Below, piece after piece: positions 8,932-20,239 of a stretch of 64,000 nt of DNA. The notes beneath the pieces were generated by a model. It was given only the letters and a program-made list of their open reading frames with translations. It was not told where the DNA came from and searched no databases. Both the position numbers and the translations under genes were made by a program. Position 1 is the stretch's first letter. The number at the start of each line of letters is the position of its first letter. Origin of the DNA: Salaquimonas sp. (GTDB taxonomy: Bacteria > Pseudomonadota > Alphaproteobacteria > Rhizobiales > Rhizobiaceae). The stretch covers positions 1 to 64,000 of the forward strand of contig JAJDOK010000135.1 in assembly GCA_022340185.1 (NCBI GenBank), read 5' to 3'.

Positions 8932-9900
8932 CTACTGGCTGGCGGAAGCCTTGCGCATCATGGCGGTGATTTCCTCGCGCTTGTCGTCGGGAAGCACGAT
9001 CGCGGCCGTGATCAGCAGATCGCCATGGCCACCGCCCTTTTTCGGCAGTCCCTTGCCCTTCAACCGGAACACCTTGCCCGAATTGGTCCAGGCGGGAATA
9101 TTGAGCGCTATTTTGCCGTCGAGCGTCTCGACCGTCAGCTTGCCGCCATTGACGGCGGTCGCCAACGGAAGTTCGGCATTCAGGCGCAGATCGGCGCCGG
9201 CGACTTCGAAACGCGGATGCGGAGCCAGCGAGAGGGTCACCAGCGCGTCACCCGGCTTCTGTCCGGGCTGTTTCAGGCCCTGACCGGCGAGCCGGACCAC
9301 CTGGCCGTCCTTGGCCTCGGGAGGAACCGAAAAGGAAAGCTGCTTGCCGTCCGGCAAATGCACATTCGCCTTGCCGCGCGCAAGATCCTCGACCGTGACT
9401 CGCGCCCTGACCTGAACATCGCTGGACGAGCGATGTCCGAAATCCTGGGCGGAAAAGCCGCCGCTCATTCCCGGACCTGCTTGGTCACCTTGCCGGGCGC
9501 CGGCAAACGACGAGCCGAAAATCTGACTCAGAATATCTTCCGCACCTGAAAAGCCCTGATCGCCGAAAGGCGCGCCACCGGCGCGCGCACGACGTCCGCC
9601 ACCGCGACTGGTGCGGAACTCGAAACCCTCGAATGGCGAACCGGCACCGTGAAAGCCTTCGAATCCAGCGAACTTCTCCTTGCCCTCGGCATCGATCTCG
9701 CCAGCATCGAACTTGCGCCGCTTTTCCTTGTCGCCAAGAATTTCATAGGCCTGGTTGGCCTCGGCGAATTTCTCCTTGGCCTTCGGATCGTCCTTGTTCG
9801 AATCGGGGTGGTAGCGCTTGGCGAGCTTGCGAAAGGCGGACTTGATCTCCTTTTCGCTTGCCTTGCGCGCCACTCCGAGCACGGAATAGGGGTCACGCAT
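8932..9900 (-). CDS. J-domain co-chaperone, DnaJ/CbpA type
   Basis: A 322-residue protein with an N-terminal J domain (residues 3-68, HPD motif in [11 protein letters not shown]), a Gly/Phe-rich linker (about 75-160) and the two C-terminal substrate-binding beta domains (about 165-310). It lacks the CxxCxGxG zinc-finger repeats of true DnaJ, so it is CbpA-like. It should stimulate DnaK ATPase in the cytoplasm. It is encoded upstream of fabI on the same strand with a gap of about 100 bp. Confidence 0.9.
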   Translation of the reverse strand: MRDPYSVLGVARKASEKEIKSAFRKLAKRYHPDSNKDDPKAKEKFAEANQAYEILGDKEKRRKFDAGEIDAEGKEKFAGFEGFHGAGSPFEGFEFRTSRGGGRRARAGGAPFGDQGFSGAEDILSQIFGSSFAGARQGDQAGPGMSGGFSAQDFGHRSSSDVQVRARVTVEDLARGKANVHLPDGKQLSFSVPPEAKDGQVVRLAGQGLKQPGQKPGDALVTLSLAPHPRFEVAGADLRLNAELPLATAVNGGKLTVETLDGKIALNIPAWTNSGKVFRLKGKGLPKKGGGHGDLLITAAIVLPDDKREEITAMMRKASASQ

Positions 9901-10117
9901 ATATCGTTCCCATCACAATTGCGCGGTCGCGCAAAGCTCGAAGGCCAATGCGGCGGACCGGCGCAGGATTGACATAATTATCCGCACTTTTCCCGCGCGC
10001 ACACAACCAAATCTGTCGACGGGTAAAAAAGCGGAAGAGTTGTCTTCAATATGGGAAATCCGACCCGCCGATTCCACTCCCGGTGTGTCGTGCCGTAACG
10101 GCAGGGCCGGTCTGATC

Positions 10118-10531
10118 CTATTCCTTGTCGCGCAGCAGCCAGGAAAGCACCCAGAAACCCTGGCGCAGTTCGCAGGTCTCGCCATTATAGAGCGAGACGC
10201 CCATGAAGCTGTCGACCGTCGTCTGGAATTTCTTGCATTTCTGTCCATGGCCGCCGACGAACTTGTCGATCGCCATGATGGTGCCGCGATTGCCGGTGTC
10301 GGGATTGGACCAGGCAAGAAGATCGCCGTCCTTTGGCTCGGCCTCGGCCTGAGCGACGGTGTCCTTGATCATCTCGGCATCGGTCGAGTCGATGCCTTCG
10401 GCCTTGACCGGCTTGGTGACTGAGGAAGTAATGATCGACGGCTCGTTTTCGAGGCCGGCGGTCGCCGAATTGAGCGAACACGCGCCGAGATTCGATATAA
10501 GAGCGGCGGTCACTGCCAGCTTGCCAATCAT
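10118..10531 (-). CDS. Putative lipoprotein, surface-antigen-like
   Basis: A 137-residue protein beginning with a short hydrophobic signal (MIGKLAVTAALISNLGAC). It ends in a lipobox-like LGAC, so Cys18 is probably lipidated. The mature part is rich in acidic residues and holds two more cysteines (GQKCKKF and GETCELRQGFW). The GETCELRQGFW end recalls the RT0821/Lpp0805 surface protein family, a tentative link. The frame is open upstream to 10672, which would bury the signal. It is divergent from pdxH. Confidence 0.7.
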   Translation of the reverse strand: MIGKLAVTAALISNLGACSLNSATAGLENEPSIITSSVTKPVKAEGIDSTDAEMIKDTVAQAEAEPKDGDLLAWSNPDTGNRGTIMAIDKFVGGHGQKCKKFQTTVDSFMGVSLYNGETCELRQGFWVLSWLLRDKE

Positions 10532-10687
10532 GCTGGCTGCGCTAGTCTTGGTGGTGAAGATACGCTCACGTTTCGCGTCTGCCGCGCGAACCGAGGTCAG
10601 GGCCAGAAACTGGGGTCGCCCCGCAACTCGCGGCGTAAGTGGGAATGGCATTGTCGGCCCTAATCGATACAAAGGACGGCTTGTTGC

Positions 10688-11311
10688 ATGGATGATCTCA
10701 GCACATCGTTAAAAAACAGTGATCAATCGGCCACTGATCCGATGAAAATTTTCGCTGTTTGGTTACAACATGCTGAAAAGACTGAACCCAACGATCCGAC
10801 GGCCATGGCCCTGGCAACCGTCGATGCGGACGTTATGCCCAATGTGCGCATGGTTCTCATGCGTCGTTTCGATGATCGAGGCATCGTCTTCTTCACCAAC
10901 TTTCATAGCCAGAAAGGCGGCGAAATTCTGACCAGTCACAAGGCCGCCGCCTGCTTTCACTGGAAGAGCCAGCGCAAATCCGTGCGATTTCGCGGCCCGG
11001 TGGAGGAGGTGACGGCCGAAGAAGCCGACGACTATTTCAGTTCGCGCGCGCGCGGCAGCCGCATCGGCGCCTGGGCCTCGAAACAGTCGAGCCCGCTCGA
11101 AAGCCGTTTCGCACTGGAAAAGGAAGTGGCGAAATACGCAGCCAGATTCGGCGTCGGCGACATTCCGCGCCCCGATTACTGGTCGGGCTTCCGTATCTGC
11201 CCGCTGTCGATCGAATTCTGGTCGGACGGTAAGTTTCGCCTCCACGACCGCCTGCGCTACGACCGCGAAACGCTCGATGCGCCGTGGGCGACAAGCCGGC
11301 TTTACCCCTGA
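10688..11311 (+). CDS. pdxH: Pyridoxamine 5'-phosphate oxidase
   Basis: A 207-residue FMN enzyme making pyridoxal phosphate from pyridoxamine or pyridoxine phosphate. Family motifs are [20 protein letters not shown] (FMN site), [22 protein letters not shown] and the C-terminal [12 protein letters not shown]...WATSRLYP. The length is about 10 residues below the E. coli enzyme. The ATG at 10688 precedes an N-terminus of normal composition. A glycosyltransferase-like gene follows 17 bases after its stop. Confidence 0.95.
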   Translation: MDDLSTSLKNSDQSATDPMKIFAVWLQHAEKTEPNDPTAMALATVDADVMPNVRMVLMRRFDDRGIVFFTNFHSQKGGEILTSHKAAACFHWKSQRKSVRFRGPVEEVTAEEADDYFSSRARGSRIGAWASKQSSPLESRFALEKEVAKYAARFGVGDIPRPDYWSGFRICPLSIEFWSDGKFRLHDRLRYDRETLDAPWATSRLYP

Positions 11312-11328
11312 CCTTGACAGCATAGACG

Positions 11329-12519
11329 ATGGCGCGAACCGCACTGCTCGGTTGGGAGATGGGAGCCGGGCTCGGCCATGCCCACAAGCTCAAAATCGTC
11401 GGCAATGAGATGGAGCGACAGGGCTGGCGCGTCATCTATGCGCTGCGCAATCCCGAGACAGCTCCGATCGTCGGCATCGATCCCGCCGCGGTTGTCGCCA
11501 GCACCAGATGGCCGCGAAAGCCGCCCGAGTTCCTTGAAAAGCAGAACCGTCCACGCACCTCGCTCACCTTTGGCCAGAACCTCGGTTTCAACGGCTATCA
11601 TGATTCCGACCTGATCCACGATCGCATCCTGGCCTGGCAGGCCATTCTGGACGCGGTCAAACCGGACCTTGTCGTCTCCGATTTTTCTCCGACGCTCAAT
11701 CTTGCGTGCCGGGGCAGGGTGCCGCTGGTTGTCGCCGGCTCGGGGTTTCTTGTCCCGCCCGCCGACATTGAGCGCTATCCCCGCCTCCACGACAGGGCAA
11801 GTGCGCCGCTATTCGACGAACTGGCACTTGCCGGCAATGTCAACCGGGCGCTCGGCCGTCTCGGCCTTCCCCTGATTGAAGCACTTCCCGAGGTCATGGA
11901 CGGGCAGGAGCGCTGCGTATGCACCATGGCGATATTCGACCCTTATGACGGCATGCGCCGTGAGGCCTGTATCGGGACGATCCTGGAAGCGATGCCTGAA
12001 CTGAACGAGGAGCCGGAAGACAGGCTCATGGTCTATCTTCAGAAACCTGCGCTGGCCCGGCCTGAAACGGTGGAGATGCTGCTCGCTCTGCCCTTGCCGG
12101 CGACGCTTTACATTCCGGGTATGGACGAGGCGATGCGGGCGCGCTTCCGCGATGCCGGACACGAACCCCTTACCGGGCCGGCCGATGTGACCGAGGTTTT
12201 GCCGCGCGTCAGGGCCGTCATCTCGCAAGGCGGTATCGGACTCGCATCCACCGCGCTGCTCACCGGCAGGCCGCAACTGGTCCTGAACACGCATATCGAG
12301 GAGTTGCTGACCGGTGAGGCGATCGAACGTTCGGGGCTCGGATTCCGGCTTGGAATGGGAAGGGCCTCATTGCCCCATGTGGCCGAACCCCTTCGGCAGG
12401 TTTGTTTTGACGAAGAAATGTTGCGGTGCGCCGTGACGATTGCCCGCCAACACCGCGACCTCTACGCAAAACCGGCGAGGGAAATCCTGGTTGAACATTG
12501 CAACGCACTCGTATCGTGA
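11329..12519 (+). CDS. Glycosyltransferase-like protein (UGT/MurG fold)
   Basis: A 396-residue cytoplasmic protein with a two-domain GT-B look. The N-terminal glycine-rich segment GWEMGAGLGHAHK resembles acceptor-domain loops, and the C-terminal ISQGGIGLASTALLTGRPQL matches the nucleotide-sugar binding region of UDP-glycosyltransferases. No signal peptide is present. The donor and acceptor are unknown. It is probably co-transcribed with pdxH and converges on the FecR gene, separated by 37 bp with a GATCGC/GCGATC hairpin. Confidence 0.7.
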   Translation: MARTALLGWEMGAGLGHAHKLKIVGNEMERQGWRVIYALRNPETAPIVGIDPAAVVASTRWPRKPPEFLEKQNRPRTSLTFGQNLGFNGYHDSDLIHDRILAWQAILDAVKPDLVVSDFSPTLNLACRGRVPLVVAGSGFLVPPADIERYPRLHDRASAPLFDELALAGNVNRALGRLGLPLIEALPEVMDGQERCVCTMAIFDPYDGMRREACIGTILEAMPELNEEPEDRLMVYLQKPALARPETVEMLLALPLPATLYIPGMDEAMRARFRDAGHEPLTGPADVTEVLPRVRAVISQGGIGLASTALLTGRPQLVLNTHIEELLTGEAIERSGLGFRLGMGRASLPHVAEPLRQVCFDEEMLRCAVTIARQHRDLYAKPAREILVEHCNALVS

Positions 12520-12556
12520 ATCCGTGTGCAGGCAGTCTGGATCGCTTCAGTCGCGA

Positions 12557-13438
12557 TCAGCCGTAACCACCATCGTAGCCGCCATCATAGCCACCATCGT
12601 AGCCGCCATCGTCGCCGTCATCGGCGGCAGGCGGCGAGGGGGGCGTCGGTGCGTCGATCGAGACCGGAGCCGGATCGTTGTTCGGATTGACCACCGGTCG
12701 GTTTTGGGTTGCCTCGATTGCCGCGCGCTGGTTGCAGGCAATGGTCGGCGCGCGAAATTCCGGGCTGAAACGCTGTTGCCCGAAGAGCAGGCCGAAAGAA
12801 TTGCGCGCCTCGCTCGGCGTGCGCCTGGCGCTCCTGAAGAAAGGCACTTCCTGAACATCGTTCGGCGACGCGACCTCGATGACATCACACCGCCGGCGGG
12901 CGAATTTGCAGACTCCTCCGCTACAAACGTCGATCGAGCCGTCGAGCAGCACCACCCGCAACAGGCCGCCTATTCCGACATAGACGTCGAACAAGGTGCC
13001 GCGCACACCGATGGAAGAAAGCGGCGTCTTGATCTTGTACACGCCGCTGTCATTGCCGCTGCCATTGGAGATGAAGCGGAAGGCGCCCTTGGTCACGTTC
13101 AGCGTCGCCGATTTGATGTCGCTGCCGGACACCACGAAATTGTCGAGCGAGACCACGGAATTCTCGCCGACCAGCACCTTGGAATTGTCGAGCAGGATCA
13201 GTTCGCCGAAAGAATCGGCGCCAGCACTGATCTTTTCGGAGCGGTATACCGGGTCTGCGACGGAAAGCTGGCGGTGTTTTACCGAACCGAAGACATCGTT
13301 CCTGACCTTGTTGGTCTTGCCGACAGATTCCTGCGCCCTGGCCGTCAGGGACATGGATATCATGACGGCGCCGAGCGCTGTCATTGTCGTGGCATATCGA
13401 TAGAAACGGTCGAGCCGACTCTTTGCTCCAAACCGCAT
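12557..13438 (-). CDS. FecR domain exported protein with C-terminal GGYD repeats
   Basis: A 293-residue protein with a signal peptide (hydrophobic about 17-34, cleavage near ARA) and a FecR-like beta domain (about 55-165: GELILLDNSKVLVGENS, YKIKTPLSSIGVRGTLFDV). A Cys-containing segment (DVCSGGVCKFARRRC) follows, then a proline- and Asp-rich tail with GGYD repeats at the very end. Unlike FecR of iron signalling there is no sigma or TonB-receptor gene beside it, and it appears secreted rather than membrane-anchored. Its role is unknown. Confidence 0.8.
   Translation of the reverse strand: MRFGAKSRLDRFYRYATTMTALGAVMISMSLTARAQESVGKTNKVRNDVFGSVKHRQLSVADPVYRSEKISAGADSFGELILLDNSKVLVGENSVVSLDNFVVSGSDIKSATLNVTKGAFRFISNGSGNDSGVYKIKTPLSSIGVRGTLFDVYVGIGGLLRVVLLDGSIDVCSGGVCKFARRRCDVIEVASPNDVQEVPFFRSARRTPSEARNSFGLLFGQQRFSPEFRAPTIACNQRAAIEATQNRPVVNPNNDPAPVSIDAPTPPSPPAADDGDDGGYDGGYDGGYDGGYG
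12560..12613 (-). repeat. Tandem 12-bp repeats encoding GGYD
   Basis: Four imperfect 12-bp units in the last codons of the FecR protein encode GGYDGGYDGGYDGGYG. Synonymous changes alternate between TAT/TAC and GGT/GGC, giving a 24-bp super-period. This is a slippage-prone tract. Confidence 0.8.
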
Positions 13439-13540
13439 GACACATTCACCAATGCTGGATGATCTACTTATCGTTACGTAAGCTGCCTTACACCGAGGGC
13501 CATGTAAAGCCTTCATGACATTGTTTTTTTTATCGACAGG

Positions 13541-13572
13541 CCCGGCATGTGCGATAATGCACGCGCCGGGCT
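13541..13572. other. GC-rich hairpin downstream of cpdB
   Basis: GCCCGGCATGTGC (about 13541-13553) pairs with GCACGCGCCGGGC (about 13560-13572) with two mismatches and the loop GATAAT. On the plus strand a run of T residues precedes it at 13523-13531. In the cpdB transcript the tract that follows is A-rich, so it is not a classical rho-independent terminator. Confidence 0.4.
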
Positions 13573-13598
13573 CGCAACCGTCGATTGTTATCGTCCGC

Positions 13599-15602
<2,004 letters not shown>

Positions 15603-15913
15603 GAACGCCTCCTGCCGGGTTCGTCGGATTGTTGTGTACGAATGTTATGGCAAATGCGCCGCGCCGGATTTCGCACGCAGGCAACAGGCGAAATCACGCG
15701 GCGGATTGATACGCACCAGCACTAGGGCCCCGCCATGACATCACGATGAACCCGTTTCCGGCTCTTGTCATGCACCTTTTCTTAACCGGGTGGAAAATTT
15801 TTCGCGTGCCGCACCATTTTCGCCAAACCGCCCGTTTACAGCCCGATTTGCGTCATGCCCCGGCCCGTTTCACAAAATATGTTCGATGGCCGGAAACAAG
15901 GGAATATACCGCC
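15603..15913. other. Divergent intergenic region of 311 bp
   Basis: This region must hold the cpdB promoter (minus) and the promoter of the 158-residue hypothetical gene (plus). I see no RNA gene, strong palindrome or convincing -10/-35 pair. An open frame upstream of 15914 carries no protein-like sequence. Confidence 0.5.
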
Positions 15914-16390
15914 ATGAATGCCGCGATCATCGTCATGACCATTCTGGGCTGCGGCCAGAACGAGGCCGCCTGCGAATTCATACGCACGGTCGACACGCCG
16001 TTTTCAAGCCAGGCACAATGCGAGGCGCGCATGGAAACCGAATTGATGAAGACAGCGGCGAACGACTATCCCAATGCCATAGCCATGTGCGAGCCGCTCG
16101 ACACGACCGTCACGGGACCGCGGCCGCACGCCGCGCCCGTACCGGGGCGCGAGGCCAATGCCCGCCCGCACCCCGACACGCTCGTGCCCGCTGCTCCGGC
16201 GACGCCGACGGTCATCTATTCGCAATTCGATGCGCCCGAAAAACCGCACCCGCTACGCTGGGCAGCAAGCAAGACCCGCCAGACGATGAACGGCGTGAAA
16301 CGCGTCGTCGTGAACACCTGGCGCAAGATCACCGGTAAGGATCGGGAGGAACCGATCCTGCTCGACCGCTACGCCGAGGCCGACATCTAG
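15914..16390 (+). CDS. Hypothetical protein
   Basis: A 158-residue protein. The first 65 residues hold four cysteines (GCGQNEAACEF, AQCEARM, AMCEPLD) and look like a small folded domain. The middle is proline- and alanine-rich and probably disordered. The C-terminus is basic (KTRQTMNGVKRVVVNTWRK). The ATG at 15914 has AAGGGA upstream. Its stop codon shares the sequence CTAG with the stop of tldD on the other strand, so the two genes converge with overlap. No family was recognised. Confidence 0.7.
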   Translation: MNAAIIVMTILGCGQNEAACEFIRTVDTPFSSQAQCEARMETELMKTAANDYPNAIAMCEPLDTTVTGPRPHAAPVPGREANARPHPDTLVPAAPATPTVIYSQFDAPEKPHPLRWAASKTRQTMNGVKRVVVNTWRKITGKDREEPILLDRYAEADI

Positions 16391-17805
16391 GCCCCCGTTC
16401 CACCCACCGTCACCGCGTTCATGCGCAGCGTCGGCTGGCCGACGCCGACGGGCACGCCCTGGCCGTTCTTGCCGCACATGCCGACGCCGCGGTCGAGTTC
16501 CATGTCGTTGCCGATCATGGTGATGCGCTTCATTGCTTCCGGCCCGTTGCCGATCAGGTTGGCACCCTTGATCGGCTCGGCGACCTCGCCATTGCGGATG
16601 CGATAGGCTTCCGTGCAGTTGAAGACGAACTTGCCGGACGTGATGTCGACCTGCCCGCCGCCGAAGGAGACGGCGTAGATGCCGTCTTTCAGCGAGGTGA
16701 TGATTTCGCCCGGCTCGGTCTTGCCCGCCAGCATGTAGGTATTGGTCATGCGCGGCATCGGTTCATGTGCGTAGGACTGGCGACGGCCATTGCCGGTCGG
16801 CTGCATGCCCATCAGCCGCGCATTCTGGCGGTCCTGCATGTAGCCGACGAGTTTGCCGTCCTCGATCAGCACATTATAGGCTGACGGTGTGCCTTCGTCG
16901 TCGATGGTGAGCGAACCGCGCCGCTCGGGGAGCGTGCCGTCATCGACCACGGTCACGCCCTTGGCCGCGACCTGTTCGCCCATCAGCCCGGCGAAGGCGG
17001 ACGTTTTCTTGCGGTTGAAATCGCCCTCCAGGCCATGGCCTACCGCTTCGTGCAGCATCACGCCCGGCCAACCCGAGCCGAGCACCACGTCGAATGTGCC
17101 GGCCGGCGCCGGTACGGCTTCCAGATTGACGAGCGCCTGGCGCAGCGCCTCGTCGACGGCGTACTGCCAGTTTTCCTGCGTGATGAATTCGCCGAAGCCC
17201 TTGCGCCCGCCCATGCCATAGGAGCCGGTTTCCTGGCGGTCGCCCTCGCCGACCACGAGCGAGACGTTGATGCGCACCATCGGGCGGACATCGCGGGCGA
17301 GCCTGCCATCGGCACGCAGGATTTCCACCATCTGCCAATTGGCGCCGAGCGAGGCGGAGACCTGCCGCACCCGGCTGTCTTTCGCCCGTGCATAGGCGTC
17401 GATCTTTTCGAGCAGCTTCACCTTCTCTTGGAAGGACGGCGCACCGATCGGGTTCTCATCGCCGTAAAGCCTGCGATTGGTGCCCTGCGGTGCGGCGGCA
17501 TAGTTGCCGCCATGGCCCGAGCGTACCGCCGAAACCGCGTCGGCCGCCCGCTTGAGCGCGGCCAGGGACAGTTCGCCGGAATGCGCATAAGCCGAGATTT
17601 CGCCCGAGACCGCCCTCAGCCCGAAACCCTGTTCGGTGGAGAAGTTGCCGGCCTTCAGCCTGCCATTGTCGAAGGCGAGCCCTTCCGACTGGACATATTC
17701 GGCGTAAAGTTCGCCGTCCTCGCAGCCTCTGAGCGCTTCGCCGAGCGTCTTTTCCAATATCTCCTTCGGGGCATCGAACTGGTCAAGCAGGCTGGTCTTG
17801 GTCAT
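16387..17805 (-). CDS. tldD: Metalloprotease TldD
   Basis: A 472-residue TldD of the TldD/PmbA pair, a zinc protease complex that clips small unfolded peptides such as modified-peptide precursors and antitoxins. The zinc motif HEAVGHGLEGD is present, together with the GSGWPGVMLHEAVGHG context and a late GGGQVDITSGKFVFNC segment. The partner pmbA (tldE) is not in the window. It lies downstream of the MFS gene on the same strand with an 84 bp gap. Confidence 0.95.
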   Translation of the reverse strand: MTKTSLLDQFDAPKEILEKTLGEALRGCEDGELYAEYVQSEGLAFDNGRLKAGNFSTEQGFGLRAVSGEISAYAHSGELSLAALKRAADAVSAVRSGHGGNYAAAPQGTNRRLYGDENPIGAPSFQEKVKLLEKIDAYARAKDSRVRQVSASLGANWQMVEILRADGRLARDVRPMVRINVSLVVGEGDRQETGSYGMGGRKGFGEFITQENWQYAVDEALRQALVNLEAVPAPAGTFDVVLGSGWPGVMLHEAVGHGLEGDFNRKKTSAFAGLMGEQVAAKGVTVVDDGTLPERRGSLTIDDEGTPSAYNVLIEDGKLVGYMQDRQNARLMGMQPTGNGRRQSYAHEPMPRMTNTYMLAGKTEPGEIITSLKDGIYAVSFGGGQVDITSGKFVFNCTEAYRIRNGEVAEPIKGANLIGNGPEAMKRITMIGNDMELDRGVGMCGKNGQGVPVGVGQPTLRMNAVTVGGTGA

Positions 17806-17889
17806 GGCGCGTTTCCCTTGGCTGTCGGTCGCATTCTAATCTAAGGCCTTTTGTGGCGATTGCGAGCCGTCCCGGTTCTGCCGGGTATC

Positions 17890-19293
17890 TCAGTGCTCGC
17901 TCGCCGGCGCGCCATGGCCCGAGACAGTCGCTCCGGCTTCCCGGCTCAGTGTCAGCATGGGCATGAGAGCGGCGAGTGAAAACAGTGAAATGGCGAAGAA
18001 GGCCAGTTGGAAATCGGCCAGTCCCGGATCGCCGGTGCCACGCCACGCCATGCTGGCTTCCACCAGCATGCCCGCTATCGCCACGCCGAGTGCAAGGGAA
18101 ATCTGTTGGAAAACAGCGGCGATCGCGGTTCCCGCTCCCGCCTGCTCGTTTTCCAGTTCCGCGAAGGTAAGTGCGTTGAAGCCGGTAAACATCAGTGATC
18201 GCACCAAGCCGGCGGCAAGCAGGATCGAATAGATGACGGCGAACGACATTCGGGGCGAAAAAAAGCTCATGCTGGTCAGCAGCAGGCCGGAAAGAGCGAT
18301 GGTCGCGAGCAAGACCGGCTTGAAGCCGAACCGGGCGTAGACCGTCGCAGCCGCGAATTTCATGGTGATGGCGCCGATCGCGCCGACAAAGGTGACGAGA
18401 CCGGAGTGAAACGCCGACAGACCGAAGCCGATCTGCAGCGTCAGCGGCAGCAGGAATGGCGTCGCGCCGATGCCAAGACGCACCAGGGAACCGGACAGGA
18501 CACTGACCCTGAAAGACGGTGTTGCGAGCAGCGAAAGGTCGAGTACCGGTCCTGGTATCTTGAGCGCGTGGCGCACATAGAGCACGGCACATGCTGCGCC
18601 GATCGCGACGGCGGCGAAGCCGACGGCTTCCGGCAGGGCCGGCAGACTGATGACCGAAAGCCCGAACACGATGCCGGACGCCGCCAGCCCCGACAGGGCC
18701 AGTCCGACCGCATCCAGCCTGCCATTCGGCTTGCCCGCCAATTCCGGCAGAAAGCGTTTTGACGCCGCAATACCGGCCAGTCCGATCGGCAGATTGATCA
18801 GAAAGATCCAGTGCCAGCTCACGAAGGTGGTGAGAAACCCGCCGACGACCGGGCCAACCAGCGGTCCCATCAGCGCCGGTACCGACAGCCATGACATCGC
18901 CTCGACCAGCCTGTTGCGCTCGGTCGCGCGCACCAGCACCAGCCGGGCGACCGGCGTCATCATCGATCCGCCCATGCCCTGGATGAAGCGTGCGCCGACA
19001 AAGGCGGCAAGCGAATCGGCGCGTGCGCATAAAAGCGACCCCAGGGTGAAGATGGCGATGGCGATCATGAAGACGCGCCGCGCGCCGAACCGGTCGGCCA
19101 TCCAGCCGCTCGCCGGAATGAAGATGGCAAGCGCCACCAGATAGGTGGTGAGGGCGAGTTTGAGCGCGATCGGGCTGGTGCCGATATCGGCGGCTATTGC
19201 CGGCAGCGATGTCGCGATCACCGTGGAGTCCATCATCTCCATGAAGAGCGCGACCGCCAGGATGAGCGGTACGATCCGGTTCACGAGGACCAT
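17890..19293 (-). CDS. MFS transporter, drug:H+ antiporter (DHA2-like)
   Basis: A 467-residue inner membrane protein with about 14 predicted hydrophobic helices. It has motif A (GWMADRFGARRVFM), motif D1 (DSTVIATSLPAIAAD) near the N-terminus and a motif C-like glycine-rich helix (GPLVGPVVGGFL), as in the EmrB/QacA family. It probably exports a drug or hydrophobic compound using the proton gradient; the substrate is unknown. No membrane fusion partner or regulator is adjacent. Confidence 0.9.
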   Translation of the reverse strand: MVLVNRIVPLILAVALFMEMMDSTVIATSLPAIAADIGTSPIALKLALTTYLVALAIFIPASGWMADRFGARRVFMIAIAIFTLGSLLCARADSLAAFVGARFIQGMGGSMMTPVARLVLVRATERNRLVEAMSWLSVPALMGPLVGPVVGGFLTTFVSWHWIFLINLPIGLAGIAASKRFLPELAGKPNGRLDAVGLALSGLAASGIVFGLSVISLPALPEAVGFAAVAIGAACAVLYVRHALKIPGPVLDLSLLATPSFRVSVLSGSLVRLGIGATPFLLPLTLQIGFGLSAFHSGLVTFVGAIGAITMKFAAATVYARFGFKPVLLATIALSGLLLTSMSFFSPRMSFAVIYSILLAAGLVRSLMFTGFNALTFAELENEQAGAGTAIAAVFQQISLALGVAIAGMLVEASMAWRGTGDPGLADFQLAFFAISLFSLAALMPMLTLSREAGATVSGHGAPASEH

Positions 19294-19477
19294 CCGGTTG
19301 GCTGGCGCAAGGGATTGCGACGGGAGCGGGGAGCGCTGTTATCCGGCAGACCCGCCCCGTTGGCAACCATGTCTTTGTTCATATCAGGGATGTGTTTGTG
19401 ACAACCGTGCCGTTCGACCCGCTTTCGGTGGGCCGCATCTTTTTCTGCACGAGGTGGCGATCACTGGGGTTCGTTCT

Positions 19478-20035
19478 TCAGGGAATCTTGGCGTAGCCTT
19501 CGGCGAAACCGTTGAGATCGACGGGAATGCCGATGCCTTCCTCCGGCGTCTGGAAGACGATGAAGGTGGCGGTCTTGCCGGTTTTCAGCGCGGTTATCAG
19601 CTTGTCGTCGAGGATGACCTCTGCATAGCAGCCGTCCTGGAAACAGCGCACGAAGTAGGCTCTGCCTATGTCCTGGCCATCGATATTGAGGCCGAGGCCG
19701 TTCGGTAGCAACACGCCGAGCGGCGCCAACACACGCAGGATTTCCGACTTGCGGTCGGCGGTCCTGAGCACCACGACCGAAAGCCCGACTTCGGGTCTGT
19801 CCTCGGCGACGACATTCTGCATCAGCGCGCATTGTTCCGATTTGGCGCCCGGCGGCGTGTCGCACACCATGTTCCATGCGCCATGGCTCTCGACAATCTT
19901 GCCTTGTGTCTGTGCATTTGCCACCGGAACGCTCATGAGCGCCATGGTGACTGCTGCCAAGCCGGCCAGGCATGCATGCCTGGCAATGGTGCTCATGCGC
20001 CCGAGATTGGCGGGAAGGCTGCCCTTTGTCCGCAT
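19478..20035 (-). CDS. Invasion associated locus B (IalB) family protein
   Basis: A 185-residue exported protein with a signal peptide (hydrophobic core LAGLAAVTMALM, cleavage near ANA). The IalB domain has paired cysteines (MVCDTPPGAKSEQCALM and VRCFQDGCYAEVIL). The family is named from Bartonella and is common in rhizobia, where its function is not settled. The start is uncertain: ATG 20035 has GGA eight bases upstream, while 20053 and 19996 are alternatives with poor ribosome sites. A 437 bp gap with inverted repeats lies upstream. Confidence 0.85.
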   Translation of the reverse strand: MRTKGSLPANLGRMSTIARHACLAGLAAVTMALMSVPVANAQTQGKIVESHGAWNMVCDTPPGAKSEQCALMQNVVAEDRPEVGLSVVVLRTADRKSEILRVLAPLGVLLPNGLGLNIDGQDIGRAYFVRCFQDGCYAEVILDDKLITALKTGKTATFIVFQTPEEGIGIPVDLNGFAEGYAKIP

Positions 20036-20153
20036 CGCGATTTTCCGAATCATCCCTTGCTGGTGGAGCGAAATTGACGTTTGAATTCGATTTGCCGCGT
20101 ACTTCCGATCAAACCTCAAATTCATAAGCTCCATCTGTGTCAATAGCCTGCTG

Positions 20154-20239
20154 GTGGTCCTTTGATTCCAGCATTTGCCCGCGAACCCGCAATAAATGGT
20201 TTGCAAATGTTGGAATCGGACCACTAGTGCTAATGGTCC
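20154..20239. promoter_or_regulatory. Inverted repeats with GGACCA/TGGTCC half-sites
   Basis: The left arm 20154-20178 (GTGGTCC, then GATTCCAGCATTTGC) pairs with the right arm 20203-20224 (GCAAATGTTGGAATC, then GGACCAC). There is one mismatch and a 3-nt bulge. A third half-site TGGTCC (20234-20239) forms GGACCA-N10-TGGTCC with the right arm. This looks like an operator for a dimeric repressor, or a cruciform-forming element. Confidence 0.45.

Noticed and set aside
12540-12558. Hairpin GATCGC/GCGATC between the glycosyltransferase and FecR genes as a bidirectional terminator
   Set aside because: The stem is only 6 bp and no T-run follows on either strand, so it was not listed as a terminator.
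12560-12613. Possible CRISPR-like repeats
   Set aside because: The short tandem units are in frame and encode GGYD at the end of the FecR protein; there are no spacers.
17783-19366. A 527-codon minus-strand frame overlapping the MFS gene
   Set aside because: It is a shifted frame of the MFS transporter; the 467-residue frame has the membrane helices and MFS motifs.
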